The position numbers were made by a program, and so were the translations under genes. A stretch of 64,000 bases of DNA from Aureimonas ureilytica DSM 18598 = NBRC 106430 (GTDB lineage Bacteria; Pseudomonadota; Alphaproteobacteria; Rhizobiales; Rhizobiaceae): assembly GCF_000382705.1 (NCBI RefSeq), contig NZ_ARQE01000011.1, positions 1 through 64,000 on the forward strand. Reading direction: 5' to 3'. The notes beneath the pieces were generated by a model that was given only the letters and a program-made list of their open reading frames with translations, ran no database searches and was not told where the DNA came from. Positions 16,671-27,063 of this stretch are shown one piece after another; the first letter of the stretch is position 1; the number at the start of each line of letters is the position of its first letter.

Positions 16671-17366
16671 ATGAGTTGGACCGAGGAGCGCATCGAGCTG
16701 CTCACACGCCTTTGGGGCGAAGGTCGCAGCGCCAGCCAGATCGCGGCGGAGCTCGGCGGCGTCACCCGCAACGCGGTGATCGGCAAGGTTCACCGGCTGA
16801 AGCTCGACAATCGCCCGAAGAGCGGCGCCGACGAAAGCGCGATCGAGATCGCCCCGAGCCTGGTGGCGGCGGTCGCCCCCGCCCCGGCCGAGCCGACCCC
16901 GGCGCCGGTTCCGATCGTCGTCGCGGCGCCGGTGATCGCGCCGGCGGAAGCGCCTGCGCCCAAGCGCGAGTTCACCGCCCCCGCGCCGCAGCCGAGCCCG
17001 GCCCCCGCGCCGCGCGTTCTGATGCCCTCCATCCCCGCATCGTCGCCGGCGCGCGCGCCGATGCCCGCCCGCCAGCCGATGATCCATTCGGTCATGGGCG
17101 CGACGGCGCTGAAGATGGAGCCGGAAACCGAGGCTTTCGAGGAAGCGCAGCCCTTCGCGCATTCCGAAGGTGGCGAGGTCGTTCCGATGTCGCGCAACCT
17201 GACGCTGGTGCAGCTGTCGGAGCGCACCTGCAAATGGCCGCTCGGCGATCCGCTGAGCCCGGATTTCCGCTTCTGCGGCAACCATTCGCAGGATGCCTCG
17301 CCCTACTGCAAGTATCACGCGCGCATCGCCTTCCAGCCCGTGTCGGAGCGCCGCCGCGTCCGCTGA
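16671..17366 (+). CDS. gcrA: Cell-cycle regulator GcrA
   Basis: A 231-residue GcrA. The N-terminal helix-turn-helix (MSWTEERIELLTRLWGEG through GVTRNAVIGKVHRLKL) binds DNA at sites methylated by CcrM (GANTC), and the C-terminal domain with CKWPLGDP and FCGNHSQDASPYCKYHARI contacts the sigma-70 housekeeping factor. The two are joined by a Pro/Ala-rich linker at residues 60 to 160, longer than in Caulobacter, where the protein has about 173 residues. Standing alone on the plus strand behind argD, it has its own terminator. A GATTC site lies about 170 bases upstream. Confidence 0.95.
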   Translation: MSWTEERIELLTRLWGEGRSASQIAAELGGVTRNAVIGKVHRLKLDNRPKSGADESAIEIAPSLVAAVAPAPAEPTPAPVPIVVAAPVIAPAEAPAPKREFTAPAPQPSPAPAPRVLMPSIPASSPARAPMPARQPMIHSVMGATALKMEPETEAFEEAQPFAHSEGGEVVPMSRNLTLVQLSERTCKWPLGDPLSPDFRFCGNHSQDASPYCKYHARIAFQPVSERRRVR

Positions 17367-17394
17367 GGGCGGTGCCCGTCCGGCCAGATTTCGA

Positions 17395-17421
17395 AGCCCG
17401 GCCCCCGCGCCGGGCTTTTTC
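17395..17421 (+). terminator. Rho-independent terminator of gcrA
   Basis: AGCCCGGC and GCCGGGCT arms around a short loop, followed by TTTTT, about 30 bases after the gcrA stop. Confidence 0.85.
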
Positions 17422-17638
17422 GTCGCCGGGCTGTTCGTCCCTCCCCTCCCCACAGGCCGCCGGCGATTGCGCGGCTCACCTGTGATCCGGGCGGGGCGAT
17501 GCGCCGTTCCGCTTCGCGCCGTCCTGCGCTATGACCTTCGCCGACCCCAAAAGCCTGCGCCGCTGCCGAGCTTCCGGCTCGGCGAGCGTCGTTCTCGACG
17601 CGAGCGCGCGGCAGGCCCCCATTCGAAAAGGCTTTGAG

Positions 17639-17893
17639 ATGACCGACACGACCCTTCCCGACCGCCTCGCGATCGATCCCGACAGCCCGTTCTTCGACGA
17701 GGCGCTGCTCGCGCGCGGCATCGGCATCCGCTTCAACGGCGCCGAGAAGACCAATGTCGAGGAATATTGCGTCAGCGAAGGCTGGGTCCGCGTCGCCGCC
17801 GGCAAGGCGAAGGACCGCCAGGGCAAGCCGCTCCTGATGAAGCTGAAGGGCACGGTCGAGCCCTATATCAAGGACGACGCGGCCGAGGGCTGA
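17639..17893 (+). CDS. DUF3297 family protein
   Basis: An 84-residue soluble protein of the DUF3297 family, whose function is unknown. It has the family start region LPDRLAIDPDSPFFDEALL, the stretch IGIRFNGAEKTNVEEYC and an ending KGTVEPYIKD. It is a single gene flanked by the gcrA terminator upstream and a bidirectional terminator downstream. No catalytic residues can be proposed. Confidence 0.85.
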   Translation: MTDTTLPDRLAIDPDSPFFDEALLARGIGIRFNGAEKTNVEEYCVSEGWVRVAAGKAKDRQGKPLLMKLKGTVEPYIKDDAAEG

Positions 17894-17918
17894 CATCGGC
17901 CCTATCCGCAAAAGAAAG

Positions 17919-17954
17919 CGCCGCGAGAGACAGGGTCCCTCGCGGCGTTTTTCG
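17919..17954. terminator. Bidirectional terminator between the DUF3297 gene and phoB
   Basis: Hairpin with arms CGCCGCGAGRGA-type and TCCCTCGCGGCG; five T residues follow on the right and a purine-rich AAAAGAAAG precedes on the left, so it serves both convergent genes and closes the phosphate operon. Confidence 0.85.
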
Positions 17955-17981
17955 TTTCGGGAACGCTCGGTTCGTCCGAAA

Positions 17982-18713
17982 TCAGCTCGCTTCGGCCCGC
18001 TGGGCGGCGGGCTTGGCGGCGGCCGTGAAATTCTCGTCCAGCGAATAGCCGGCGCCGCGCACGGTGCGGATCGGATCGCGCTGGCGGCCCCGGTTGATCG
18101 CCTTGCGCAGGCGGCCGACATGAACGTCCACCGTGCGCTCGTCGACATAGATGTCGCGGCCCCAGACGCCGTCGAGCAGCTGCTCGCGCGAGAAGACGCG
18201 GCCGGGCGACTGCATCAGGAATTCCAGAAGGCGGAACTCGGTCGGTCCGAGCTTCACCTCGCGCCCCGCGCGCCGAACGCGATGGGTTTCGCGGTCGAGA
18301 TCGAGATCGCCCGCCACGAGCTGGCTGGAAATGCGCTCGGGCTTCACCCGGCGCAGCATGGCGCGCACGCGCGCCATCAGCTCGGGCGTCGAGAAGGGTT
18401 TCACGACATAATCGTCCGCGCCGACCGACAGGCCGCGCACCCGCTCGGATTCCTCGCCGCGCGCCGTCAGCATGATGATCGGCAGGCGCTCGGTCTCGGG
18501 CCGCGTGCGCAGGCGCCGGCAAAGCTCGACGCCCGACAGGCCGGGCAGCATCCAGTCGAGGAGAAGAAGGTCCGGCACGCCTTCCTTCAGGCGAAGGTCG
18601 GCTTCGTCGCCCCGGCCGATCACGTCGACATCGTAGCCTTCGGCTTCGAGATTGTAGCGCAGGAGGACGCCGAGCGCTTCCTCGTCCTCCACCACGGTGA
18701 TCCGCGCGCCCAT
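17982..18713 (-). CDS. phoB: Phosphate regulon response regulator PhoB
   Basis: A 243-residue OmpR-type response regulator. The receiver domain carries the acidic pair VVEDEE, the phosphoacceptor Asp53 (LLLDWMLPG) and the switch Lys in YVVKPFS. The C-terminal winged helix (residues 130 to 230) has the PhoB pattern FRLLEFLMQSPGRVFSREQL and VDVHVGRLRKAI. Phosphorylated PhoB binds Pho boxes and activates phosphate-starvation genes; one such box lies ahead of pstS in this operon. It is the last of seven genes and starts six bases after the phoU stop. Confidence 0.96.
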   Translation of the reverse strand: MGARITVVEDEEALGVLLRYNLEAEGYDVDVIGRGDEADLRLKEGVPDLLLLDWMLPGLSGVELCRRLRTRPETERLPIIMLTARGEESERVRGLSVGADDYVVKPFSTPELMARVRAMLRRVKPERISSQLVAGDLDLDRETHRVRRAGREVKLGPTEFRLLEFLMQSPGRVFSREQLLDGVWGRDIYVDERTVDVHVGRLRKAINRGRQRDPIRTVRGAGYSLDENFTAAAKPAAQRAEAS

Positions 18714-18719
18714 ACGGGT

Positions 18720-19442
18720 TTATCCGTTCACGCTGGAGGTGGGAGCGGCGATCGAGGTCGTGATATCGCCCTTGGGACGCTCGGCCTCCATCTGCTTGCC
18801 GGTCTTGATGTAATAGACCGTCTCGGCGATGTTGGTCGCATGGTCGCCGATGCGCTCGATGTTCTTGGCCGAGAACAGAAGATGCGTGCAAGCCGTGATG
18901 TTGCGCGGGTCTTCCATCATATAGGTCAGGAGTTCGCGGAACAGCGAGGTGTAGAGCGCGTCGATCTCGGCGTCCTGCGCGCGGATTTCGAGCGCCCGCA
19001 CGTCGTCGCGCGTGGCATAGACGTCGAGCACGTTCTTCAGCTGCGCCAGCGCGAGTTCCGACATGTGCTCGATGCCGCGCACGAGCTGCACCGGCTGCTT
19101 GTGGTCGGTGACCGCGATGACGCGCTTGGCGATGTTCTTGCCGAGATCGCCGATGCGCTCCAGATCGCTGGAGATGCGGATCGCGCCGACGATCTCGCGC
19201 AGGTCGTGGGCCATGGGCTGGCGCTTGCCGATCGTCATCACGGCGCGCTCGTCCACCTCGCGCTGCAGCGTGTCCAAAAGGATGTCGTCGGCGACCACGG
19301 ACTGCGCCAGACCCCAGTCGGAGCGGATGAGCGCGGAAACGGCCTGCTCCACCATGCGCTCGGCCTGGCCGCCCATCTCGGAAATGCGACGCAGGATGAA
19401 CTTCAGTTCTTCGTCATAGGACGAAACGATATGGGTTTCCAT
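18720..19442 (-). CDS. phoU: Phosphate signalling protein PhoU
   Basis: A 240-residue PhoU with two copies of the three-helix bundle, each marked by an ERIGD motif: ISSDLERIGDLGKNIAKR and FSAKNIERIGDHATNIAE. It couples the Pst transporter to the PhoR kinase and keeps the regulon off when phosphate is plentiful. The start METHIVSSYDEEL is the standard family start; a longer frame upstream reads into the pstB gene region and is not real. It lies 73 bases behind pstB. Confidence 0.96.
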   Translation of the reverse strand: METHIVSSYDEELKFILRRISEMGGQAERMVEQAVSALIRSDWGLAQSVVADDILLDTLQREVDERAVMTIGKRQPMAHDLREIVGAIRISSDLERIGDLGKNIAKRVIAVTDHKQPVQLVRGIEHMSELALAQLKNVLDVYATRDDVRALEIRAQDAEIDALYTSLFRELLTYMMEDPRNITACTHLLFSAKNIERIGDHATNIAETVYYIKTGKQMEAERPKGDITTSIAAPTSSVNG

Positions 19443-19515
19443 GGAGCGAACTCCTCCTTGCTTGCGGCGGAGGGCCCGCCTCGCGCGGGGCGCGCGGGCG
19501 GGCCAGCGGCGGACG

Positions 19516-20325
19516 TCAGCCGAAGCGGCCGGTAATGTAGTCCTGCGTGCGCTTGTCGTCGGGATTCTGGAACATCTTCTCGGTCGGGCCGACCTCGACG
19601 ATCTTGCCCAGATGGAACATGGCGGTGCGCTGGGACACACGCGCGGCCTGCTGCATCGAGTGCGTGACGATGACGATCGTGAAGTTCTGCTTCAATTCGT
19701 CGATCAGTTCCTCGACGGTCGCGGTCGCGATCGGATCGAGCGCCGAGCAGGGCTCGTCCATCAGGATCACCTCGGGCGACACGGCGATGGCGCGTGCGAT
19801 GCACAGGCGCTGCTGCTGGCCGCCCGACAGGCCGGTGCCGGCGTCATGGAGGCGATCCTTCACCTCCTCGAACAGGCCCGCCTTGCGCAGCGAGGTCACG
19901 ACGACCTCTTCCAGATCGGTCTTCGACTTGGCGAGGCCGTGGATCTTGGGTCCATAGGCGACGTTCTCGAAGATCGACTTCGGGAACGGATTGGGCTTCT
20001 GGAACACCATGCCGACGCGGGCGCGCAGTTCCACGACGTCGATCTGCGGGTCGTAGATATCCTCGCCGTCGAGCGTGATGAGGCCCTTGACCTTGGCACC
20101 CTCGACCGTGTCGTTCATGCGGTTGAGCGAGCGCAGGAAGGTCGACTTGCCGCAGCCCGAAGGCCCGATCAGCGCCGTCACCTGCCGCTCGTAGACGTCG
20201 AGATTGACCTCGAACAGGGCCTGCTTCGCGCCGTAGAAGACCGAGACGTTCTCGCCCTTCATCTTGGTCGCAAGGATCGGCGCGTTGGCTTTCGGGGCGG
20301 CGGTCAAATGAAGATTGTCCATCAT
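19516..20325 (-). CDS. pstB: Phosphate ABC transporter ATP-binding protein PstB
   Basis: A 269-residue ABC ATPase that drives phosphate uptake through PstA-PstC. Walker A is GPSGCGKST, the Q-loop lies in [12 protein letters not shown], the signature is [14 protein letters not shown] and Walker B is [13 protein letters not shown]. Two adjacent ATG codons (20325 and 20322) could start it. The PstB-specific segment [13 protein letters not shown] is present. It follows pstA by 17 bases. Confidence 0.96.
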   Translation of the reverse strand: MMDNLHLTAAPKANAPILATKMKGENVSVFYGAKQALFEVNLDVYERQVTALIGPSGCGKSTFLRSLNRMNDTVEGAKVKGLITLDGEDIYDPQIDVVELRARVGMVFQKPNPFPKSIFENVAYGPKIHGLAKSKTDLEEVVVTSLRKAGLFEEVKDRLHDAGTGLSGGQQQRLCIARAIAVSPEVILMDEPCSALDPIATATVEELIDELKQNFTIVIVTHSMQQAARVSQRTAMFHLGKIVEVGPTEKMFQNPDDKRTQDYITGRFG

Positions 20326-20342
20326 AATCAATCCGTTCGGTC

Positions 20343-21667
20343 CTACCAGCGGCGCTCGAAGCGACGACGAAGCAGAATGGCGGTGATGTTCATGACCGCC
20401 AGGAAAAGGAGAAGCACGATAATCGCGCCGGACGTGCGCTCCACGAAGGCGCGCTCGGCCTCGTTGGCCCACATGTAGATCTGTACGGGCAAGGCCGTGG
20501 CCGGGTCCATGGGCGTCGCGGGATAGTTCGCGACGAAGGCCACCATGCCGATCAGGAGGAGCGGCGCGGTTTCACCCAGCGCATGGGCGAGGCCGATGAT
20601 CGTGCCGGTGAGAATGCCCGGCATGGCCAGCGGCAGGACATGCTGGAACACCATCTGCATCCGGGAGGCGCCGAGCCCGAGGGCGGCGGCGCGGATCGAG
20701 GGCGGCACGGCCTTCAGCGCCGCGCGGGTCGCGATGATGATCGTGGGCAGCGTCATCAGCGTCAGCACCAGACCGCCGACCAGCGAGGCCGAGCGCGGCA
20801 GCCCCATCCAGTTGACGAACACCGCAAGGCCGAGAAGGCCGTAGACGATCGAAGGCACGGCGGCCAGATTGTTGATATTGACCTCGATCAGGTCCGTGAA
20901 GCGGTTCTTGGGCGCGAATTCCTCGAGATAGATCGAGGCGGCGACCCCGATCGGCAAGGCGAGCGCCAGGACGATGCCCATCATGTAGAGCGAGCCGATG
21001 AGGGCCACGCCGACGCCGGCGGTCTCGGCGCGCGCCGAGGCGCCGAAGGTGAAGAGGCCGGTGTTGAAGCGTTGCTCCAGGTCGCCCTTGGCCTCGAGCT
21101 GGCGGATCCATTCGAGCTGCTGGTCCTTGATCGGCCGGCGCGCTTCGGGAACCGAAAGGTCGTACTGGCCCTTCACCGCCGAATCCACGGTGGAGTTGGC
21201 GTAGATCCAGATTTCCTGCGTGGTGCCGATGATCGACAGATCGTCCATCACCATGTTGGCGAGCTGGGCGCGCACGCCCTGCGAGACGAGCTGCATGGCC
21301 GAACTCATCGCGGCGCGATTGTTCGGGTCGATGCCGAGCTCCTGGGCGAGCGAATCCTGCACGAGGCGCGGATAGTTCACCGTGCGCAGCACCGTCGGAT
21401 CGGCCTTGGCCTTGTCGTTCGGGTCGATGATGCTCTTGGAGAAGGTGATCGGTAGGCGGATCTGCGTCTGGAAGAAGGCGGTGTAGCCCTGCCCGATCAC
21501 CGTCCAGAGGAGGACGGCGAGGAAGATCATGCCGATCGCGATGGCCGTCAGGCCATAGGCGCGGAAGCGGCGCTCGGAGGCGTAGCGGCGACGCAGGCCG
21601 ATGTCGCGGCGCTCGGGGCGCGCGGATGTCGGGACGGCCTGGCCCGGGGAGATCGTCGTATCGCTCA

Positions 21668-21668
<1 letters not shown>
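20343..21668 (-). CDS. pstA: Phosphate ABC transporter permease PstA
   Basis: A 441-residue inner-membrane permease. After a cytoplasmic start there is one membrane segment ([20 protein letters not shown]), then a large periplasmic part of about 200 residues (the DUF3333-type extension of alphaproteobacterial PstA), then the usual five-segment permease domain with the ABC-contact loop around [24 protein letters not shown] 21668 overlaps the pstC stop (TGATG). A much longer open frame that continues to 23159 only shadows pstC and is rejected. Confidence 0.94.
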
Positions 21669-23143
<1,475 letters not shown>

Positions 23144-23220
23144 CGTTCGCCGTCTCCAACGAGGATCATGAGCTGGCCCGTCCCTCCCGGGACCGGAGAC
23201 CGGCTCGCGGTGAAAGTGAA

Positions 23221-23245
23221 GAGGCCGGCGCTAGCGGCCGGCCTC
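23221..23245 (-). promoter_or_regulatory. Stem-loop between pstS and pstC
   Basis: Perfect 9-base arms GAGGCCGGC and GCCGGCCTC around a 7-base loop, 16 bases after the pstS stop, without a T run. This fits a processing or 3'-end-protecting hairpin that lets pstS mRNA accumulate over the permease messages. Confidence 0.6.
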
Positions 23246-23261
23246 CCTGTCGATCCGAGGA

Positions 23262-24308
23262 TTACTCGGCGATCGTGGTGCCGGCTTCGAAGGCCTTGCG
23301 GGCCTCTTCGCGCTGCGCCTCGGGGGCGGGCACGAGGCCGTACTGGGCGAGCGGGCCGTCGGGGCCGATCATCTGGTCGTCGAGCCAGAAGGTCACGAAC
23401 TCCTTGAGGCCCGGGACGACGCCGACATGCGCCTTCTTGACGTAGAAGTAGAGCGGACGCGACACCGGATACTCGCCCGAGGCCACGGTCTCGACCGAAG
23501 GGGTGACGCCGCCGACGGTGGCGACCTTCAGCTTGTCCTGGTTCTGCTCGTAGAAGGCGAGACCGAACACGCCCACGCCCTGCGGGTTGGCGGCAATGCG
23601 GGCGAGCGTCTCGGTGTAGTCGCCGGCGATGTCCACCGCCTTGCCGTCGTTGCGGACCTGGTGGCACTGCTGCGCCGCCGCCTTGTCGTCCAGGCCGGAC
23701 TTCTTGAAGGCTTCCAGAGCGCCCGTGGCCTTGCAGCCGGCGACGACGGTCTTCTCTTCGAAGACTTCGCGCGTGCCGTGGTTCTCGGCCGGGATGAAGG
23801 CGATGATGTCCTGGCTCGGCAGCGAGGGGTCGACGTCGGACCACTTGGTGGCGGTGTTGTCGACGACCTTGCCGTCCTTGACGACCTTGGCGGCGAGCGC
23901 CTTGAAGATCGTGTCCGGTGTCAGGGCGAAGCTCGGGCCGGACGCGGCCGAGGCGAAGACGATGCCGTCATAACCGAAACGGACCTCCTGGATCGCCGTC
24001 ACGCCGGTGTCCTTGCAGGCCTTCTTCTCGGAGTCCGAGATCGCGCGCGAGGCGTTGGCGATGTCGATCGTCTCCGGGCCGACGCCGGCGCAGAACTGAC
24101 GGAAGCCGCCCGACGTGCCGCCCGACTCGACCACCGGGGTCGGGAAGTCCGGGAAGATCTCGCCGAAATTCTGAGCCACGATCTGCGCATAGGGCAGAAC
24201 CGTGGACGAGCCGGCGGCGTGAACCGGCTGCGTGGCCTGCGCGAAGGCAGCGCCCGTGGTCATGACGGACGCGCCGAGAACGAGGCTGGCGAGAAGGGAT
24301 TTGGTCAC
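23262..24308 (-). CDS. pstS: Phosphate ABC transporter substrate-binding protein PstS
   Basis: A 348-residue periplasmic phosphate-binding protein. The start is GTG 24308, supported by GGAG eight bases before it and by the signal peptide that follows (TKSLLASLVLGASVMTTGAAFAQA, cleaved after AFA). Ligand-binding residues of the family are visible in AGSSTVLPYAQ, SGGTSGGFRQFC and NASRAISDSE. Four cysteines suggest disulfide bonds. A Pho box lies about 100 bases upstream, so PhoB should induce this gene and those behind it. Confidence 0.95.
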   Translation of the reverse strand: MTKSLLASLVLGASVMTTGAAFAQATQPVHAAGSSTVLPYAQIVAQNFGEIFPDFPTPVVESGGTSGGFRQFCAGVGPETIDIANASRAISDSEKKACKDTGVTAIQEVRFGYDGIVFASAASGPSFALTPDTIFKALAAKVVKDGKVVDNTATKWSDVDPSLPSQDIIAFIPAENHGTREVFEEKTVVAGCKATGALEAFKKSGLDDKAAAQQCHQVRNDGKAVDIAGDYTETLARIAANPQGVGVFGLAFYEQNQDKLKVATVGGVTPSVETVASGEYPVSRPLYFYVKKAHVGVVPGLKEFVTFWLDDQMIGPDGPLAQYGLVPAPEAQREEARKAFEAGTTIAE

Positions 24309-24408
24309 AGGCGTTTCTCCATCGAAACGTTTCGAATGCGAACCGCCGCGAGCCCATTCGTCGTCGGCGCCGTTCGATGTCGGTCTAGCCGTCCGACGCA
24401 ACCTATCT

Positions 24409-24436
24409 ATGACAAATCCGCATCCGATTTATGACA
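24409..24436 (-). promoter_or_regulatory. Pho box ahead of pstS
   Basis: On the minus strand two TGTCAT half-sites stand exactly 22 bases apart, that is two 11-base PhoB repeat units, with a degenerate unit between them. The upstream half-site overlaps the last codons of phoR, so the pstS promoter begins inside the phoR gene. Confidence 0.7.
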
Positions 24437-25730
24437 CTCTATCCCTCTGTTTCATAACGGTTTTTCCGAAATCACCGGAAATGCGCCTGCGGAAGCGAAC
24501 GCTGAAGGTCGAGCCCTCGCCGGGAATCGATGCAATCGAGAGCCGCGTGTTGTGCCGAATGAGGACGTTGCGCACGATGCTGAGCCCGAGCCCGGTGCCC
24601 CGCACGCGCCCGCTTCCGTCCTCGACGCGGTAGAAGCGCTCCGTCAGGCGCGGCACGTGCTCGGGCGCGATGCCCTGCCCGAAATCGCGCACGAAAGCGT
24701 CCACGGTCTCTTCGGTGCGCAGGAGGCCGATCTCGATCCGCCCGCCCCCGTCGCCGTATTTCATGGCGTTCTCGGCGAGATTGCCGAAGACCTGGACGAG
24801 CTCGTCATGGTCGCCGTTGACCAGCGCGTCCTCTTCCAGCCCGACGAGGTCGAGGGCGAGGCCCTTCTCGGCGGCGGTCGGCGCGGCCTGCTGCGCGACG
24901 ACGCGCAGGACCGAGGCGAGGTCGGTGAGTTCGTTCGGCTCCAGGCGCCGGCGCATCTCGACGCGCGACAAGGACAGGAGATCGTCGATCAGCCGCGACA
25001 TGCGCCGCGCCTGCTCCTGCATGATGTCGAGAAACTGCGCGCGGGCCTTGGCGTCGTCGCGCGCGGGGCCTTTCAGCGTCTCGATGAAGCCCGAGAGCGA
25101 GGCGAGCGGCGTGCGCAGCTCGTGGCTGGCATTGGCGACGAAATCGGTGCGGATGCGCTCTATGCGCCGCATCTGCGTGCGATCGCGAAACAGGGCCAGG
25201 AAGAACAGGGGCTGCGGCTCGCCCGGCATGGGCATCGGCAGGATATCCACCGCCCAGGCGCGCTCGGAGGGTGCGCGCTCGGCATATTCGGTCATCTGCG
25301 CCTCGCCGCTCTCGATCGATTCGGCCATGGCCGCGATCAGTTCGGGGGCGCGAAAGCGCATGGCGATCGGGTCGCCCAGCACCATGTTGCCGAAGGTCTG
25401 GATGCCGACCGTGTTGGAAAAGCGAAGCGCCAGGTTGCGGTCCAGCACGAAGGCGGGCTCGCGCATGGCGTCCACCACGCTCTTGACGCTGGCATTCGGC
25501 CAGAGCGGCGAAGGCAGAACGGTCTTGGCCGCCTTGCGCCGGCGCGAGGCGCGCGCCCCGCGCTGCACCAGCCAGGCGCAAGCGGCCGCCGCCAGCGTCG
25601 CGAGCGCCAGGACGCGCACCTCGGGCTCGGCATAGGCGATCACGAGGAGCCCCGCCACGCAGACGAGGGTGGCGAGGGACGGGAGGGCACGGCGACGGGC
25701 GTCGTCGGAATGAGGAGCAGGTTCGGCCAT
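24429..25730 (-). CDS. phoR: Phosphate regulon sensor histidine kinase PhoR
   Basis: A 433-residue membrane kinase. Two membrane segments lie at about residues 17 to 55, a PAS-like domain at 80 to 185, the dimerisation domain with phosphoacceptor His203 (NASHELRTPLASLSGFIETL) and the ATP-binding domain with NLAENAMKYGDGGG, DFGQGIAPEH and GTGLGLSIV. It senses the state of the Pst-PhoU complex and phosphorylates PhoB. It is the first gene of the operon and is transcribed before pstS, whose own promoter sits at its 3' end. Confidence 0.95.
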   Translation of the reverse strand: MAEPAPHSDDARRRALPSLATLVCVAGLLVIAYAEPEVRVLALATLAAAACAWLVQRGARASRRRKAAKTVLPSPLWPNASVKSVVDAMREPAFVLDRNLALRFSNTVGIQTFGNMVLGDPIAMRFRAPELIAAMAESIESGEAQMTEYAERAPSERAWAVDILPMPMPGEPQPLFFLALFRDRTQMRRIERIRTDFVANASHELRTPLASLSGFIETLKGPARDDAKARAQFLDIMQEQARRMSRLIDDLLSLSRVEMRRRLEPNELTDLASVLRVVAQQAAPTAAEKGLALDLVGLEEDALVNGDHDELVQVFGNLAENAMKYGDGGGRIEIGLLRTEETVDAFVRDFGQGIAPEHVPRLTERFYRVEDGSGRVRGTGLGLSIVRNVLIRHNTRLSIASIPGEGSTFSVRFRRRISGDFGKTVMKQRDRVS

Positions 25731-25855
25731 GCCGGAAAGGTCTACCGCTTCGTTAACGCGTTTTCACTGAACGAAGGGCAGGCATCGCACGCCCAATCGT
25801 CAAACGCATGACACCGAGCCCGCCGCCTCGCCCGATGGCGGCGGGTGGAGCGCGA

Positions 25856-26848
25856 TCAGCTGAGGTCGCGAAGGCGCAGCGAGTAGAGGTCGACATCGCT
25901 GGGGCTCGTTCCCAGGCCCGGCGCGATGGCGAGGTTCACGTCCCTGCTGGCCACCGCCGGCACGGTCACGTCGAACACGAAGGCTTCCTCGGGCATGTCG
26001 GTGGAAAAACGCTGGTCGTTGCAGACGTTCTGCTGGCCGACGAGGCACCGCACGCTGAATTCGCGCATCGCGCCGTCGGGCGAGCCGGCGACCACTTCGA
26101 TGCGAACCTGCCGGCCGGCGATCTGCTGAACGATCCCCGGTCCGATCTTCAGGAGCGCCTCGTCCCGGCTGCCGGCGGGCGTGGAAATGCGCACCGCCTC
26201 GCGGTTGTCGGGCTTGGCCACCGCCTCGATGCGCCCGCCCGTCGGGGTGGACAGGGATTCCAGATCGTTGCCGTCGAACACGTCGATCCAGGCGAGCTTG
26301 GGCAGCCCGTCGCTCGGCTGGATGGCGCTCGTGGTGGCCGGGTCCGCCGACGAGCCGCCGCGCAGCGCGCCGGTGATGGCATAGGCCAGAAGCGCGAGAC
26401 CGAGCGCCAGAAGCACCGCCAGCGCCGGGACCTTCCAGTTGAAGGCCGCGCTCGGGGCCTCGCCCGCCGGGCGTCCGCCCCCCGGCGTCCAGCCGGCCCC
26501 TTCGTGCGGCTCGTCGTCAGCGGGTCCGCCCGCGCCCGGAAAGGCCGCGGTCTCGCCTGAAGACACGGTCGGCAGTGCGGGCTCGTAAGGGTCGGCCTCG
26601 GCCTCTTGGAAACCGTCCGGCTGGGCGTTGGCCGGATAGCTGTGCGGGGCGAAGTCCGCTTCCACGCGGTTGATCGTCTCGGCGAGACGGGTCCGCTGGT
26701 CCAGCGCGCTCGCCTCGTCCGCGCCTCGCGATTCCAGCATCCGCTCCAGGGCTCGCTCGGACGCGGCATAGATGCTCTCCCGAAAGGCGGGATCGCGCGT
26801 GTCGCCACCTTCCAGCGCCCGTCGCAGGCTGTCTTCCATCGCGCTCAT
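25856..26848 (-). CDS. Hypothetical membrane-anchored protein
   Basis: A 330-residue protein of unknown function. ATG 26848 is preceded by CGGAGA. The N-terminal 140 residues are cytoplasmic, acidic and partly helical (MEDSLRRALEGGDTRDPAFRESIYAASERALERML); a single membrane segment lies at about residues 150 to 170 (VPALAVLLALGLALLAYAIT); the C-terminal 150 residues are exported, with IDVFDGNDLESL and two cysteines likely to be disulfide-bonded. The C-terminal part looks like a beta-sandwich. It stands alone, convergent with no gene and divergent from the GH15 gene. Conserved Rhizobiales orphan is my best guess. Confidence 0.7.
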   Translation of the reverse strand: MSAMEDSLRRALEGGDTRDPAFRESIYAASERALERMLESRGADEASALDQRTRLAETINRVEADFAPHSYPANAQPDGFQEAEADPYEPALPTVSSGETAAFPGAGGPADDEPHEGAGWTPGGGRPAGEAPSAAFNWKVPALAVLLALGLALLAYAITGALRGGSSADPATTSAIQPSDGLPKLAWIDVFDGNDLESLSTPTGGRIEAVAKPDNREAVRISTPAGSRDEALLKIGPGIVQQIAGRQVRIEVVAGSPDGAMREFSVRCLVGQQNVCNDQRFSTDMPEEAFVFDVTVPAVASRDVNLAIAPGLGTSPSDVDLYSLRLRDLS

Positions 26849-27063
26849 GATGTCTCCGAACTGGGCAGCGAGCGGACCGGAGGCCAAGGCCCCCGTCCAC
26901 CGCTTCGAACCGTGTGGATACTGAAAGCAGGCCGATGGAGCAATTGAAAGGCACGCGCGGGCCGACTTATCTCCTTTCGCGCCTCGGGCGAAACGCGGCA
27001 TCCGACTTTACTTCGCCGTCGAACGACCAATCTCAGACGCTGGTTCGACCAACAGGCGCCCTG

